Assembly: GCA_003246895.1 (NCBI GenBank)
Contig: QKCL01000054.1
Span: forward strand, 1 to 50,021
Origin: Spirochaetota bacterium
GTDB taxonomy: Bacteria; Spirochaetota; UBA4802; UBA5550
Direction: 5' to 3'
Length of the DNA stretch: 50,021 bases
Each line of letters opens with the position of its first letter. Position 1 is the stretch's first letter. Both the position numbers and the translations under genes were made by a program. Below the pieces are notes generated by a model, which worked only from the letters and a program-made list of their open reading frames with translations, was not told where the DNA came from and did not search any database. Positions 26,189 through 34,382 of the stretch are shown in pieces.

Positions 26189-26772
26189 TTTTTCCTGCTC
26201 CTGCTGTTTATAAACTCTACTATTTCGTCTGGCGACATCACATAGACTGCGGCTCCCTTTTCAACCGCCTCCCTGTTCATGCCGTAAACCGGAGAAGTTT
26301 CCTTATTCTGAGCTATTGTCTCACAGCCCATTACACGTAGTTTTCTCATGGTTTTAACACCGTCACTGCACATCCCTGAAAGCATGACAGGAACTATTAC
26401 ATCTGAAGGGTATACAAGTGCAGACCCGAACAGGACTTCAATGGACGGCCTGAAAAGATTTACCGGAGGTTCATCGTTAATTTCAACGGTATACTTTTCC
26501 CTGCTGCTAAGTACCAGATGTTTGTTCCCGGGAGCAACATAGACCCTCCCCGGTTCCACAACATCTCCTGTTGCCCCCTCCTTCACAAGAAAGTTACAGT
26601 GATTATCCATTCTTTTGGCCCACTGTTCCGTATAGCCCTCGGGCATATGCTGCGCTATAAGAACGGCAACAGTCTCAACGTCAAGGCCTTCAAGAAGATG
26701 CTCAATGATCGGTATCCCTCCGGTTGATGATCCGATGAGTACAATTGTTCCAGGGAACTCCATCTCCTTCAT
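26185..26772 (-). CDS. Stand-alone CheB-type methylesterase domain protein
   Basis: 195 aa consisting only of the CheB catalytic domain that removes methyl groups from chemoreceptor glutamates (or deamidates glutamine). The triad is intact: S16 in GSSTGG, H42 in AQHMP and D137 in LSGMCSDG (normally GMGxDG, so one glycine is cysteine here). It lacks the N-terminal receiver that normally controls CheB, and there is no cheR or receptor gene nearby. It sits 3 bp after the unknown gene upstream and overlaps the HExxH gene by 4 bp, so it may serve a non-chemotaxis protein-modification role. Confidence 0.88.
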   Translation of the reverse strand: MKEMEFPGTIVLIGSSTGGIPIIEHLLEGLDVETVAVLIAQHMPEGYTEQWAKRMDNHCNFLVKEGATGDVVEPGRVYVAPGNKHLVLSSREKYTVEINDEPPVNLFRPSIEVLFGSALVYPSDVIVPVMLSGMCSDGVKTMRKLRVMGCETIAQNKETSPVYGMNREAVEKGAAVYVMSPDEIVEFINSRSRKK

Positions 26773-26775
26773 AGA

Positions 26776-27279
26776 CTACTCAGCAGCCCCCTCTTTTAAA
26801 CCGTAAGTTGCCGGAAGATCTATGAGAGTATATGGAACTGCCTCGGCCATGACACTGCTCTCATTCATTCCCTTTAATACATCAAGGGCGCCTATTACAT
26901 AGTTATGCTGCCAGAACCCCTGCTGCTTCCTCGCGGCAAGGACCTCCACTATATTAAACCATCCCTCTTTATTGGCCTCATTAAAGATCGGCTGGCCATG
27001 GAGATAATTTTCAAGTGCCGCGCGCCTGTCTTCACGTGTCTTGAAATATGAAAAATTCCATGCCAGTGCTGCCACATAGAGCATGATCTTGAACTGTACA
27101 AAATTACCTTCTTCTATTTTCGATACATAGGGGCTGGCAAAATCTATGAGAATATTTGAAATTCTCCTCCCCTGAAACTCGGTTATTACCGATTCCTCAG
27201 GATAAAGACTCAGCGGCAGAAGTTTGACCGACAGCTTGTCCTTTTCCTTTCTTCTCTTTCTGAAGCCCGTTTTGCTCAT
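26776..27279 (-). CDS. Conserved-looking hypothetical protein, first gene of the CheB/peptidase cluster
   Basis: 167 aa, not recognised. A very basic N-terminus (KTGFRKRRKEKDK) precedes a helical body with aromatic-rich segments (MLYVAALAWNFSYFKTREDR, GFWQHNYVIGALDVLKGM). No signal peptide or transmembrane segment is clear. AGG lies about nine bases before the ATG. The gene is 3 bp from the cheB-like gene, so the four-gene set is one operon. The basic N-terminus may bind nucleic acid or membrane; this is speculation. Confidence 0.68.
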   Translation of the reverse strand: MSKTGFRKRRKEKDKLSVKLLPLSLYPEESVITEFQGRRISNILIDFASPYVSKIEEGNFVQFKIMLYVAALAWNFSYFKTREDRRAALENYLHGQPIFNEANKEGWFNIVEVLAARKQQGFWQHNYVIGALDVLKGMNESSVMAEAVPYTLIDLPATYGLKEGAAE

Positions 27280-27476
27280 AATGATTACCTGTCTGATAGC
27301 TTTTAATTACCTTGATTTCTGACATATTTTAGCCCATTTGATATTTGTAAAGAACCTTATTTTTCATAAAGAGTAATTAATTTGCCAAAAAAATGAATTC
27401 ATTGACAAATCCCGGCTTAAAGATATAAATATATTCCAGAGCCATGAAAATTTTATGCTTATTGTAGGAGAATACC

Positions 27477-28025
27477 ATGACAAAACCTGAAGAAGTCATA
27501 CTTTACAGCGGAGGGCACAAGGGAACAGAGGCAGAATTCGGCAAAAACGCCGAAATATCGGGAATCAGGGAAGTCACATTTACCTTTGAAGGGCACGACC
27601 TTTCAAGGGACGCAAGTCTGACCCATCTTGATGATGAAGCCCTCAGGGCCGGAGACATAAGCATGGAGATTGTATCAAAGCATATGGGCAGGAGATATGC
27701 CTCAGCTGAAAAGATACGAAAGGTGATCCAGTCAATATACCACATGGTGAACAGCAGCGAACAGGTATTTGCAGTGGGCTGGATACAGGAGGATGAAACA
27801 GTAAAGGGCGGAACCGGATGGGGCGTTGAACTTGCAAAGATGTTTCACAAACCCGTAAGTGTATTTGACCAGGACAAAAACCTCTGGTATTCCTGGTCCG
27901 ACAGCCACTGGAAAGAGGATGTTCCCGTAATAAACACAAAATCATTCTGCGGAACCGGCACAAGGAATCTCACTCCACAGGGTATAGATGCCATCAAAGA
28001 ACTTTTTGAACGATCATTTAAATAA
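27477..28025 (+). CDS. SLOG/DprA-like Rossmann-fold protein
   Basis: 182 aa. Features resemble the SLOG superfamily of nucleotide-binding Rossmann folds: an N-terminal YSGGHKGTEAEFG loop, a central GGTGWGVELAKMFHKPVSVF and FCGTGTRNLTPQGIDAI near the end. SLOG proteins bind nucleotides or nucleotide-derived signals; enzymatic activity here is unknown. GGAG lies about eight bases before the ATG. It is a single gene followed by a strong hairpin. Confidence 0.65.
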   Translation: MTKPEEVILYSGGHKGTEAEFGKNAEISGIREVTFTFEGHDLSRDASLTHLDDEALRAGDISMEIVSKHMGRRYASAEKIRKVIQSIYHMVNSSEQVFAVGWIQEDETVKGGTGWGVELAKMFHKPVSVFDQDKNLWYSWSDSHWKEDVPVINTKSFCGTGTRNLTPQGIDAIKELFERSFK

Positions 28026-28035
28026 AATAAACAGA

Positions 28036-28066
28036 TTCATACAGGTGTCAATTACACCTGTATGAA
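28036..28066. terminator. Hairpin after the SLOG-like gene
   Basis: Thirteen-base perfect arms at 28036-28048 and 28054-28066 (core ACAGGTGT / ACACCTGT) with loop CAATT, 10 bp after the stop codon. The T-run that follows is poor (CTAATTTATGG), so termination may be partial. Confidence 0.6.
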
Positions 28067-28154
28067 CTAATTTATGGAATTAATACTAAAAAATCATTGA
28101 ATCCTGCTCCCGCTGTTTTAACCTGACCCCAACTACTTAAATTAAGGAATAATT

Positions 28155-28439
28155 ATGTTAAAAAGAACGCCTATTCTGGCCTTGATATTTGCAGCACTCA
28201 TGTCGGCTCTGATTATTTTTATATTCCAGGTTGATGCAAGGCCATTCACAAAGGGACAGATAGCAATGCTGTACTTTTTCTCATTTTTCCCTTCAATGGG
28301 TATTGCCATGCTCTTTGACCCCTTCCCCAAAAAGGTCAAGGAAAGATATCTGAAAATAAATTTTTATATTCAGGAAGAAGACCCTGCGGACCAGGTTGCA
28401 AAGGTTATTGCGGAAGAAGAAAAGGAGAAAGGCAATTAA
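28155..28439 (+). CDS. Small membrane protein of unknown function
   Basis: 94 aa with two predicted membrane helices (residues ~5-26 and ~36-55) joined by a short loop, then a charged C-terminal tail (KKVKERYLKINFYIQEEDPA) that should lie in the cytosol. AAGGA stands seven bases before the ATG. The end of the gene overlaps the HAD gene: its TAA stop shares bases with the apparent ATT start of the next gene. Function unknown. Confidence 0.72.
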   Translation: MLKRTPILALIFAALMSALIIFIFQVDARPFTKGQIAMLYFFSFFPSMGIAMLFDPFPKKVKERYLKINFYIQEEDPADQVAKVIAEEEKEKGN

Positions 28440-29118
28440 GGCTGTACTCTTTGATATTGACGGCACAATTCTAAACTGTAACGGAGCGGGAAAACGGTCC
28501 CTTCTTCAGGCTTCTGAAGAGGTATTCGGAACCTCCGGAACAATGAGACATGTGCAGTTTCAGGGCAAGACAGACCCGAATATTATAAAGGAAGCTCTGG
28601 CCGAACATCATGTTCAGGTACAGAACATCCGGAGAGAAATGGACAGGTTCAAGTCTGTGTACTTTGAAATTCTGAAAAAGAATATCAGTGAAGCCGAGGT
28701 AACCGTTTATCCCGGTATTTTTGAAATTCTCGAAGAGCTCAGCAGAAACGACAATATCCTTGTGGGACTTCTTACGGGGAATTTTACAGAGGGTGCCAGA
28801 ATCAAACTGGATAAACACAACCTCAACAGGTATTTTACCTTCGGCGCATACGGAGACGATGCTGAAACCAGAAACGGTCTTCCGGAAGTTGCAAGAAGGC
28901 GTATCTCGGAAATTCATGGAATGAACATGGATTTCAGCAGCATCTACATTATCGGTGACACCATTCACGATATTGGATGCGCAAAATTTTCCGGTTCAGT
29001 ATCTGTAGCAGTTGGAACCGGCTGGTCGGACATTGATGAACTCAAAAATGAAAAACCGGACTACTACTTTGACGATTTAAAAAACTTTAATGATTTTATA
29101 AAAATTCTGGAGGACTAG
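28435..29118 (+). CDS. HAD-superfamily phosphatase, apparent ATT start codon
   Basis: 227 aa from ATT at 28435. The protein then begins (M)KAVLFDIDGTIL, exactly where HAD phosphatases normally start, and AAGGAG lies about seven bases upstream. The only other in-frame starts are TTG at 28396 and 28408, which add a basic arm (QRLLRKKKRRKA) and have poor ribosome sites. HAD motifs: D7/D9 in DIDGT, LLTGN (motif II), K in the cap region and IGDTIHDIGCA (motif IV). Phosphoglycolate-phosphatase-like enzymes are the closest pattern. Start overlaps the preceding stop (ATTAA), so coupling could aid the rare codon. The gene touches the YdjM-like gene (TAGATG). Confidence 0.88.
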   Translation: MKAVLFDIDGTILNCNGAGKRSLLQASEEVFGTSGTMRHVQFQGKTDPNIIKEALAEHHVQVQNIRREMDRFKSVYFEILKKNISEAEVTVYPGIFEILEELSRNDNILVGLLTGNFTEGARIKLDKHNLNRYFTFGAYGDDAETRNGLPEVARRRISEIHGMNMDFSSIYIIGDTIHDIGCAKFSGSVSVAVGTGWSDIDELKNEKPDYYFDDLKNFNDFIKILED

Positions 29119-29616
29119 ATGCAGTTAGGACACGTAGCAGTTGCATTGACCATAGCATCATTTGCGCCCGAACTAAGCGGCGGACAGATAGAGGCACTGT
29201 CACTTGAGAGTATTCTCGTGGCAATTTTCGCCCATGAATTTCCAAACTTTGACGGTTTTCTTATCATGTCGGGGCTTGCTCCGAAAAAATTTCACTGTAC
29301 ATGGTCCCACTCACTCATTGTGGGATTTTTAGCCGGACTTATAACATGGTTTATAAACCCGGCATGGGGATATATATTCTGGCTGAGTATATTTCTCCAC
29401 TACCTGGCTGACATGCCAAGCAGTGTTGGAATTCCGATTTTTCTTCCATTCTCAAAGAAAAGATATACATTCAATCTCTGGGCAGATACAGGTTATTTCG
29501 GATGGGTCAGCTTCAAGGGTACTTACCAGCAGTCATGGACATGGATCCTTGAGGGAGGAGCATTCCTTGTTCTCTATGTGAGACTTTACGTTATTGGATT
29601 CTGGCCTTTCAGCTGA
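29119..29616 (+). CDS. YdjM-like membrane-bound metal-dependent hydrolase family protein
   Basis: 165 aa with about four hydrophobic segments. It resembles the YdjM/DUF457 family of integral-membrane proteins annotated as metal-dependent hydrolases: N-terminal LGHVAVALTI, HEFPNFDG (where the family has PDLD), WSHSLIVG and HYLADM. These conserved His/Asp residues are all present. GGAGG overlaps the end of the HAD gene, and the start directly follows its stop, so the two are co-translated. Reaction unknown. Confidence 0.72.
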   Translation: MQLGHVAVALTIASFAPELSGGQIEALSLESILVAIFAHEFPNFDGFLIMSGLAPKKFHCTWSHSLIVGFLAGLITWFINPAWGYIFWLSIFLHYLADMPSSVGIPIFLPFSKKRYTFNLWADTGYFGWVSFKGTYQQSWTWILEGGAFLVLYVRLYVIGFWPFS

Positions 29617-29768
29617 AAGGTCAAATTCAGTCTGCGGCAGTCCTGCTGTTAAACCGGCAGGGCAAGCTGTTTTTCTTCACTGCCCCGGGTCCATGGCGGC
29701 CCTGCGGCAATTGCCATACATAATATGATTCACCGCCATTCACTTAGACAACAGGGGGGTATTTCAGA

Positions 29769-31331
29769 ATGAAAGACATGAAAATTAAAAAAAATTATGA
29801 CTATATAATTGTCGGTTCCGGTTTCGGAGGTGCAATGACCGCCAAAAACCTCATTGAAAAAGGGAAAAGCGTTCTCATCATTGAAAGGGGAAAATGGCCT
29901 GTAAGGGATGATTCCTGCTGGGATGAAGTCAGGCTTCACCTGAAAGACCCCATGTACAGAAGCAGAACACCCTTTCTTGTAGATCAGAAGAAGGGAAAAA
30001 TTGAGGAGATGTGGGCCGATGATACAGTGGGAGGCATGTCAACTCTTTACGGCGCTGTATCATTCAGAATGCGCGAAGAAGACTTTCTAGGAGCCCCGGT
30101 TGCCGGAACAGAAGAAAGGGATTCCTCAACAGAATGGCCATACGGCTACAAGCAGCTCACCAAATACTATAAATCCGCCGAGAAAATACTCGGCATCGCC
30201 GGAATAAAGGAGAAGGACATAACAGAGCCTCCTATTGCAGGAGATTATCTCCATGAACCGTCAACTGCCCTTTCAAGGCCCTCAAAAAAAATATGGGCCG
30301 CATCTGAAAAACTTGGGCTGCATCCCTTCTTTCTCCCAATGGCCATAAACTACAGCGGAAAATACGGGAAGGAGAAATGTATTCTCTGCCCCACCTGCGA
30401 CCACTACCTGTGCAAAATTGAAGCCAAGAACGACATTGCTGTTATGGTTCTGCCTGAACTCGCGGAAAAGGGGCTTCATATTCTTGCGCAGACAAGGGTG
30501 TTAAAAATAAACTTTGAGAAAAAAAGAGCCGTATCAGTTGACATTGTCGATGAAAATACAGGCGAAAAGTCTACAATAAAGGCGAAGAATATTGTTGCTG
30601 CGGGAGGAGCTCTCTCATCTCCGCACCTGCTCCTTGCATCTGAAGTTGATATACTGACCGGGAACAAAAACATAGGCCGCTATCTCATGAGGCATATAAA
30701 CGGTGTTGTTGCAGGGGTCTTCCCAACAAAGGCAAACCCTGAAAATGTTCTGCAGAAACAGATAGGCATACCGGATTTCTACCATGGCGGCAAAACAGAT
30801 GATGCCTACCCCAAGGGACCCTGGGGAATGATACAGGACGTTTCAAATATAGGCAAAGGGGTTATTAAGGCAAACGCACCCATGGGCTTGAAGAACATCG
30901 CCGCAATGGTTGCCGACTACCTCATAAACCTTCTCTGCATTGCAGAGGACACACCGGACTACGAAAACCGTGTTTTCATAGACAAAAATTCAGTGGACGA
31001 ATTCGGCATGCCGAACCTGCAGGTCTATCACAGATATAACCGGAGGGATATCGCGGCAAGGGAGGCCCTCTACACTGAGGCCCGTAAAATACTGAAGAAA
31101 GCCGGAGCGCTTTTCTTTTACAATATGCCCATAGAAACATTTTCCCACGGCCTTGGGACCTGCAGAATGGGCAAAGACATTGAGACATCTGTTGTTGACC
31201 AGAACTGTAAAGTATGGGGAACAGATAATCTCTATGTAATAGACGGAAGTGTAATGCCTTCTGGAGGTTCAGTCAACCCGAGCCTCACAATTGCAGCACT
31301 TGCCCTCAAGGCATCGGAAAAACTTAACTAG
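29769..31331 (+). CDS. GMC-family FAD oxidoreductase with four-cysteine motif
   Basis: 520 aa flavoprotein. The FAD-binding dinucleotide loop is IIVGSGFGGAMTAKNL at residues 13-28, followed by IERG and a GGMSTLYGAV segment. C-terminal HGLGTCRMG and GGSVNPSLTIAALAL carry the conserved His/Asn active-site pair. Unusual for the family is C204-x2-C207-x2-C210-x4-C215, placed where some bacterial cholesterol-oxidase-like GMC proteins have a similar Cys cluster; a zinc or iron-sulfur site is possible. No signal peptide. The substrate (alcohol, sterol or sugar) cannot be inferred. The GGGGG upstream of the ATG is a loose ribosome site. Confidence 0.9.
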   Translation: MKDMKIKKNYDYIIVGSGFGGAMTAKNLIEKGKSVLIIERGKWPVRDDSCWDEVRLHLKDPMYRSRTPFLVDQKKGKIEEMWADDTVGGMSTLYGAVSFRMREEDFLGAPVAGTEERDSSTEWPYGYKQLTKYYKSAEKILGIAGIKEKDITEPPIAGDYLHEPSTALSRPSKKIWAASEKLGLHPFFLPMAINYSGKYGKEKCILCPTCDHYLCKIEAKNDIAVMVLPELAEKGLHILAQTRVLKINFEKKRAVSVDIVDENTGEKSTIKAKNIVAAGGALSSPHLLLASEVDILTGNKNIGRYLMRHINGVVAGVFPTKANPENVLQKQIGIPDFYHGGKTDDAYPKGPWGMIQDVSNIGKGVIKANAPMGLKNIAAMVADYLINLLCIAEDTPDYENRVFIDKNSVDEFGMPNLQVYHRYNRRDIAAREALYTEARKILKKAGALFFYNMPIETFSHGLGTCRMGKDIETSVVDQNCKVWGTDNLYVIDGSVMPSGGSVNPSLTIAALALKASEKLN

Positions 31332-31354
31332 ATTTAATTTACAAAAACCGGCCT

Positions 31355-31393
31355 GCCTTATCGGCTCCTGTAAATATAGGGAGCAGGTAAGGC
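31355..31393. terminator. Possible hairpin terminator after the GMC gene
   Basis: GCCTTA (31355-31360) pairs with TAAGGC (31388-31393) and GCTCC with GGAGC inside it, giving a two-part stem 24 bp after the GMC stop. No proper T-run follows, so it is a weak candidate. Confidence 0.3.
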
Positions 31394-31532
31394 TTAACAT
31401 TTAAAATCTCCGCAAATACCATAATTATTCCACAAAGTTTACATAATTGCCTCACATAAAAAATAAATGTATTGCCTTTGAGCAGATAATTCTGCAATAT
31501 TAAGGCAAGAAACATATTCCGGAGGAATAAAA

Positions 31533-31868
31533 GTGTGGAATGACCCGATACTTGAACTAAAAAAAACTGTATCAGCATCCAGGGTATTAAGCTCTCTTCA
31601 GAAAAAGGACATAAATGAGCACCTGACGCATCTGATTCTGATTTTCGACAACACTCCCGATACTATTACGGCAGAGGAAACTGAAGTTATTTTCGGACAC
31701 ATGAAAACCGTTATTGAGGAATCCACAAAGGAAGACCGCAGCAGTGCAAAAGCATCAAAAGCCAGGAGAGAGTTTCTCCGTGCTGTTCACGACAAAGAGG
31801 ATCAGGCGAATCTTCTTTCTGAAAAGCTCTATGAATTCTGCCAGATACTGGGGTCACTGGGAGTGTAA
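31533..31868 (+). CDS. Small helical hypothetical protein, GTG start
   Basis: 111 aa starting at GTG 31533, with GGAGG seven bases upstream. Mostly helical and charged (TAEETEVIFGHMKTVIEEST, KASKARREFLRAVHDKEDQA); no signal or membrane segment. A single cysteine sits near the C-terminus. No family recognised. It stands alone between the GMC gene and a convergent MBL-fold gene. Confidence 0.68.
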   Translation: MWNDPILELKKTVSASRVLSSLQKKDINEHLTHLILIFDNTPDTITAEETEVIFGHMKTVIEESTKEDRSSAKASKARREFLRAVHDKEDQANLLSEKLYEFCQILGSLGV

Positions 31869-31938
31869 TGCTGTTAACGTTGCAAAATCATGATATATTT
31901 TCCGGTTAATTTTCCGGTATGCATCACAAAATTTTGCA

Positions 31939-32727
31939 TTATCCCAGGCAATTTATGTTTATTATACGGCCGGGCCTGCCCTGCTCTGCAATGTGAAGTT
32001 CTATGCCTGCAGGTTCAGTTATCGGTAAAAACATTTCCCTCACAAGTTTGGGGCAGTTATTCTCCTCACTTAAATGGGCAAGTACCAGATGCTCAAGGCC
32101 GTCATGTATCAGAGACTGAACAAGATCCATTGTATCAGAGTTTGCAAGATGCCCTTCCCTGCTTCTGATCTTCTCCTTCAGATACATTGTATAGCTGCCG
32201 TTCATGAGCATCGCCGGGTCATGGTTTGATTCAACATAGAGAAGGCTGCTCCCCTTAAGACATTCCCTGACATGGTCTGTTACCTCTCCAAGATCAGTTG
32301 TTATTCCTATTCTGCAGTTCGCAAAGTCCAGGCTAAACCCCACAGGATCCGACGCATCATGGGAGACAGAAAAGGAACTTACATGGAGTTCATCAACACT
32401 AAAGGAATCTCCTGCGTTAAAGAGAAAATAATTTTTTACCTTACCCAGTTTTCTGCATGAAGCAAAAGTCTTTTCTGTAATATAAAGCGGAATGCCGTAC
32501 CTTCTGGAAAGAACACCTGCGCCCTTTATATGATCCGTATGATCGTGTGTTATGAGAATTCCTCTGATGCTTTCAGGAGAGAGCCCGACAGCTTCCATGC
32601 GGAGTTCAGTCTCTGCACCGGATATCCCGGCATCGACAAGTACCGCACCGGTACCGAATCCCACGTAAAGAGAATTCCCCTTGCTGCCGCTGGCAAGGGG
32701 GCATATAGTAAGTTTTGATGAATTCAT
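31939..32727 (-). CDS. MBL-fold metallohydrolase (YycJ/WalJ-like)
   Basis: 262 aa. The metal-binding motif THDHTDH spans residues 60-66, with further ligands in VSHDASDP, TDLGEVT and LAHLSEENN. N-terminal CPLASGSKGNSLYV is typical of the YycJ branch, which are exonuclease-like phosphodiesterases linked to DNA repair or cell-wall control in Firmicutes. It is downstream of trpB but separated by a strong terminator, so it probably has its own promoter. Exact role is inferred from family only. Confidence 0.85.
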   Translation of the reverse strand: MNSSKLTICPLASGSKGNSLYVGFGTGAVLVDAGISGAETELRMEAVGLSPESIRGILITHDHTDHIKGAGVLSRRYGIPLYITEKTFASCRKLGKVKNYFLFNAGDSFSVDELHVSSFSVSHDASDPVGFSLDFANCRIGITTDLGEVTDHVRECLKGSSLLYVESNHDPAMLMNGSYTMYLKEKIRSREGHLANSDTMDLVQSLIHDGLEHLVLAHLSEENNCPKLVREMFLPITEPAGIELHIAEQGRPGRIININCLG

Positions 32728-32752
32728 TAAATAGTCTGCTTAAAAGTATATG

Positions 32753-32777
32753 AAAAGGCACCTGAAAAACAGGTGCC
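32753..32777 (-). terminator. Intrinsic terminator of trpB
   Basis: GGCACCTG at 32757-32764 pairs with CAGGTGCC at 32770-32777, five-base loop. On the minus strand the stem is followed by CCTTTTC-type T residues. It lies just after the trpB stop (32785). Confidence 0.8.
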
Positions 32778-32784
32778 TCAATTT

Positions 32785-34014
32785 TTAAAGTGTATTTCCG
32801 AGTCCGTATTTTGCTCCGTACTTCTTCACTACAAAATCTATGTCCTTGTCACCGCGTCCGGAAAGGTTAATAAGAATTGTCTTGTCAGATGAAAGTTTCG
32901 GAGCCATCTTTATTGCCTGGGCCACTGCATGTGCTGATTCAATTGCTGGAATGATCCCCTCTGTTCTTGATATTTCAAAGAACGCGTCTATTGCCTCGGC
33001 ATCACTGACTGTATCATACTCCACTCTTCCGATGTCTTTCAGATAACTGTGCTGAGGGCCCACTCCGGGATAATCGAGTCCGCTTGCAACAGAATAAACC
33101 TCCTGTGGTTCTCCGTTTTCATCCTGAAGGAGATAACATTTGAATCCGTGAATCATTCCCGGCTTACCCTTTGTCAGGGTTGCAGCATGTTCTCCGTCCT
33201 TGAAGCTCAGGCCTGAAGGCTCAACCCCAACAAGGTTTACACTCTCATCTTCCAGGAAGGCCGTGAATATACCCATTGCATTTGAACCGCCGCCCACAGC
33301 TGCCACAATATAATCAGGAAGGGTTCCTGTCTTTTCATTGAACTGTCCCTTTGCCTCCCTTCCTACTATTGACTGGAAGTCCCGTACCATCATAGGAAAT
33401 GGATGAGGGCCAACTACTGAACCTATTGCATAGAACTGGTTTACAGGGTCTGTGAGATATGCCTCAAATGCCGCATCAACCGCTTCCTTCAGGGTTTTTC
33501 TTCCATGAGAAACAGGTACAACCTTCGCGCCGAGAATTCCCATTCTCACAACATTGGGATGCTCCTTCTCAATATCGACTTCTCCCATGTAGATATCGCA
33601 TTCAAGTCCCACTGTTACCGCAGCTGTAGCCAGAGCAACACCATGCTGTCCGGCACCTGTTTCTGCAATGAGTTTCTTCTTTCCCATTCTCTTTGCGAGG
33701 AGAGCCTCTCCCAGACAGTGATTTATTTTGTGGGCTCCTGTGTGATTCAGATCTTCACGCTTGAGGTATATCTTTGCCCCTCCAAGCTTTGCAGAGAGAT
33801 TTTTTGCAAAATAAAGGGGACTCGGTCTTCCTACATAGTCCCTGTAAAGCTCATCAAGTTCAGCAAGAAAGGACGGGTCCTCCTTTATTTTCATGTAGCT
33901 TTCTGTTATGTCATCCATAATCTCCTGAAGCTGCGGAGGAATAAAACTCCCGCCGTATTCACCAAAGAAGCCCTTCTCATCGGGCAGATTCTGAAAATTG
34001 CTTTTTCCTGACAT
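32785..34014 (-). CDS. trpB: Tryptophan synthase beta subunit
   Basis: 409 aa PLP enzyme joining indole to serine to make tryptophan. The cofactor lysine is K96 in HTGAHKINH; the phosphate loop is [17 protein letters not shown] and C-terminal LSGRGDKD are present. It is the TrpB1 (alpha-dependent) type judged by its motifs and length. ATG at 34014 is chosen, GAGGAG five bases upstream, over an in-frame GTG at 34020. No trpA or other trp genes lie near, and its terminator follows directly, so it is a monocistronic trpB. Confidence 0.96.
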   Translation of the reverse strand: MSGKSNFQNLPDEKGFFGEYGGSFIPPQLQEIMDDITESYMKIKEDPSFLAELDELYRDYVGRPSPLYFAKNLSAKLGGAKIYLKREDLNHTGAHKINHCLGEALLAKRMGKKKLIAETGAGQHGVALATAAVTVGLECDIYMGEVDIEKEHPNVVRMGILGAKVVPVSHGRKTLKEAVDAAFEAYLTDPVNQFYAIGSVVGPHPFPMMVRDFQSIVGREAKGQFNEKTGTLPDYIVAAVGGGSNAMGIFTAFLEDESVNLVGVEPSGLSFKDGEHAATLTKGKPGMIHGFKCYLLQDENGEPQEVYSVASGLDYPGVGPQHSYLKDIGRVEYDTVSDAEAIDAFFEISRTEGIIPAIESAHAVAQAIKMAPKLSSDKTILINLSGRGDKDIDFVVKKYGAKYGLGNTL

Positions 34015-34382
34015 ATGCACTCCTCATAAGATTTTATAATAACTGCGCAGAATCCATTGAGGGAACATCTGATCTCTCCTCAGGCATGAACTGCGATTCT
34101 ATGCATAGATACGGTCACTTTTTACACATTTGTCCAGAAATAATTTCCAATACCAGGCATTATTTCAAAAAATTTTATCTGTAATCATTAAAAAAAGACC
34201 AATCTTATTTCCGTGGACCATGGCTTAAAGGATTATTGTTCAAATTTTGATTTCAAAAAATAACCATATCAGACTTGACATCACTTCCGGAACTTTTTTA
34301 TGCTGATATTACTTTATTTCCGGTTCTCTGGATAGATAAAATCCGTGATCTGTAACATATAAGAATAGATTAACACCATAAA
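34015..34382. other. Divergent intergenic region between trpB and an HD-domain gene
   Basis: 368 bp, AT-rich, no gene seen. A plausible plus-strand promoter is TTGACA at about 34274 with TATGCT eighteen bases later, 80 bp before the HD gene. No T-box, trp attenuator with tandem Trp codons, or other RNA leader could be recognised on the trpB side. Confidence 0.4.

Noticed and set aside
28396-29118. TTG-started longer HAD protein
   Set aside because: Weak ribosome site and an atypical basic leader; kept only as an alternative to the ATT start.
34015-34382. T-box or trp attenuator ahead of trpB
   Set aside because: No T-box core, no tandem Trp codons and no terminator/antiterminator pair could be found.
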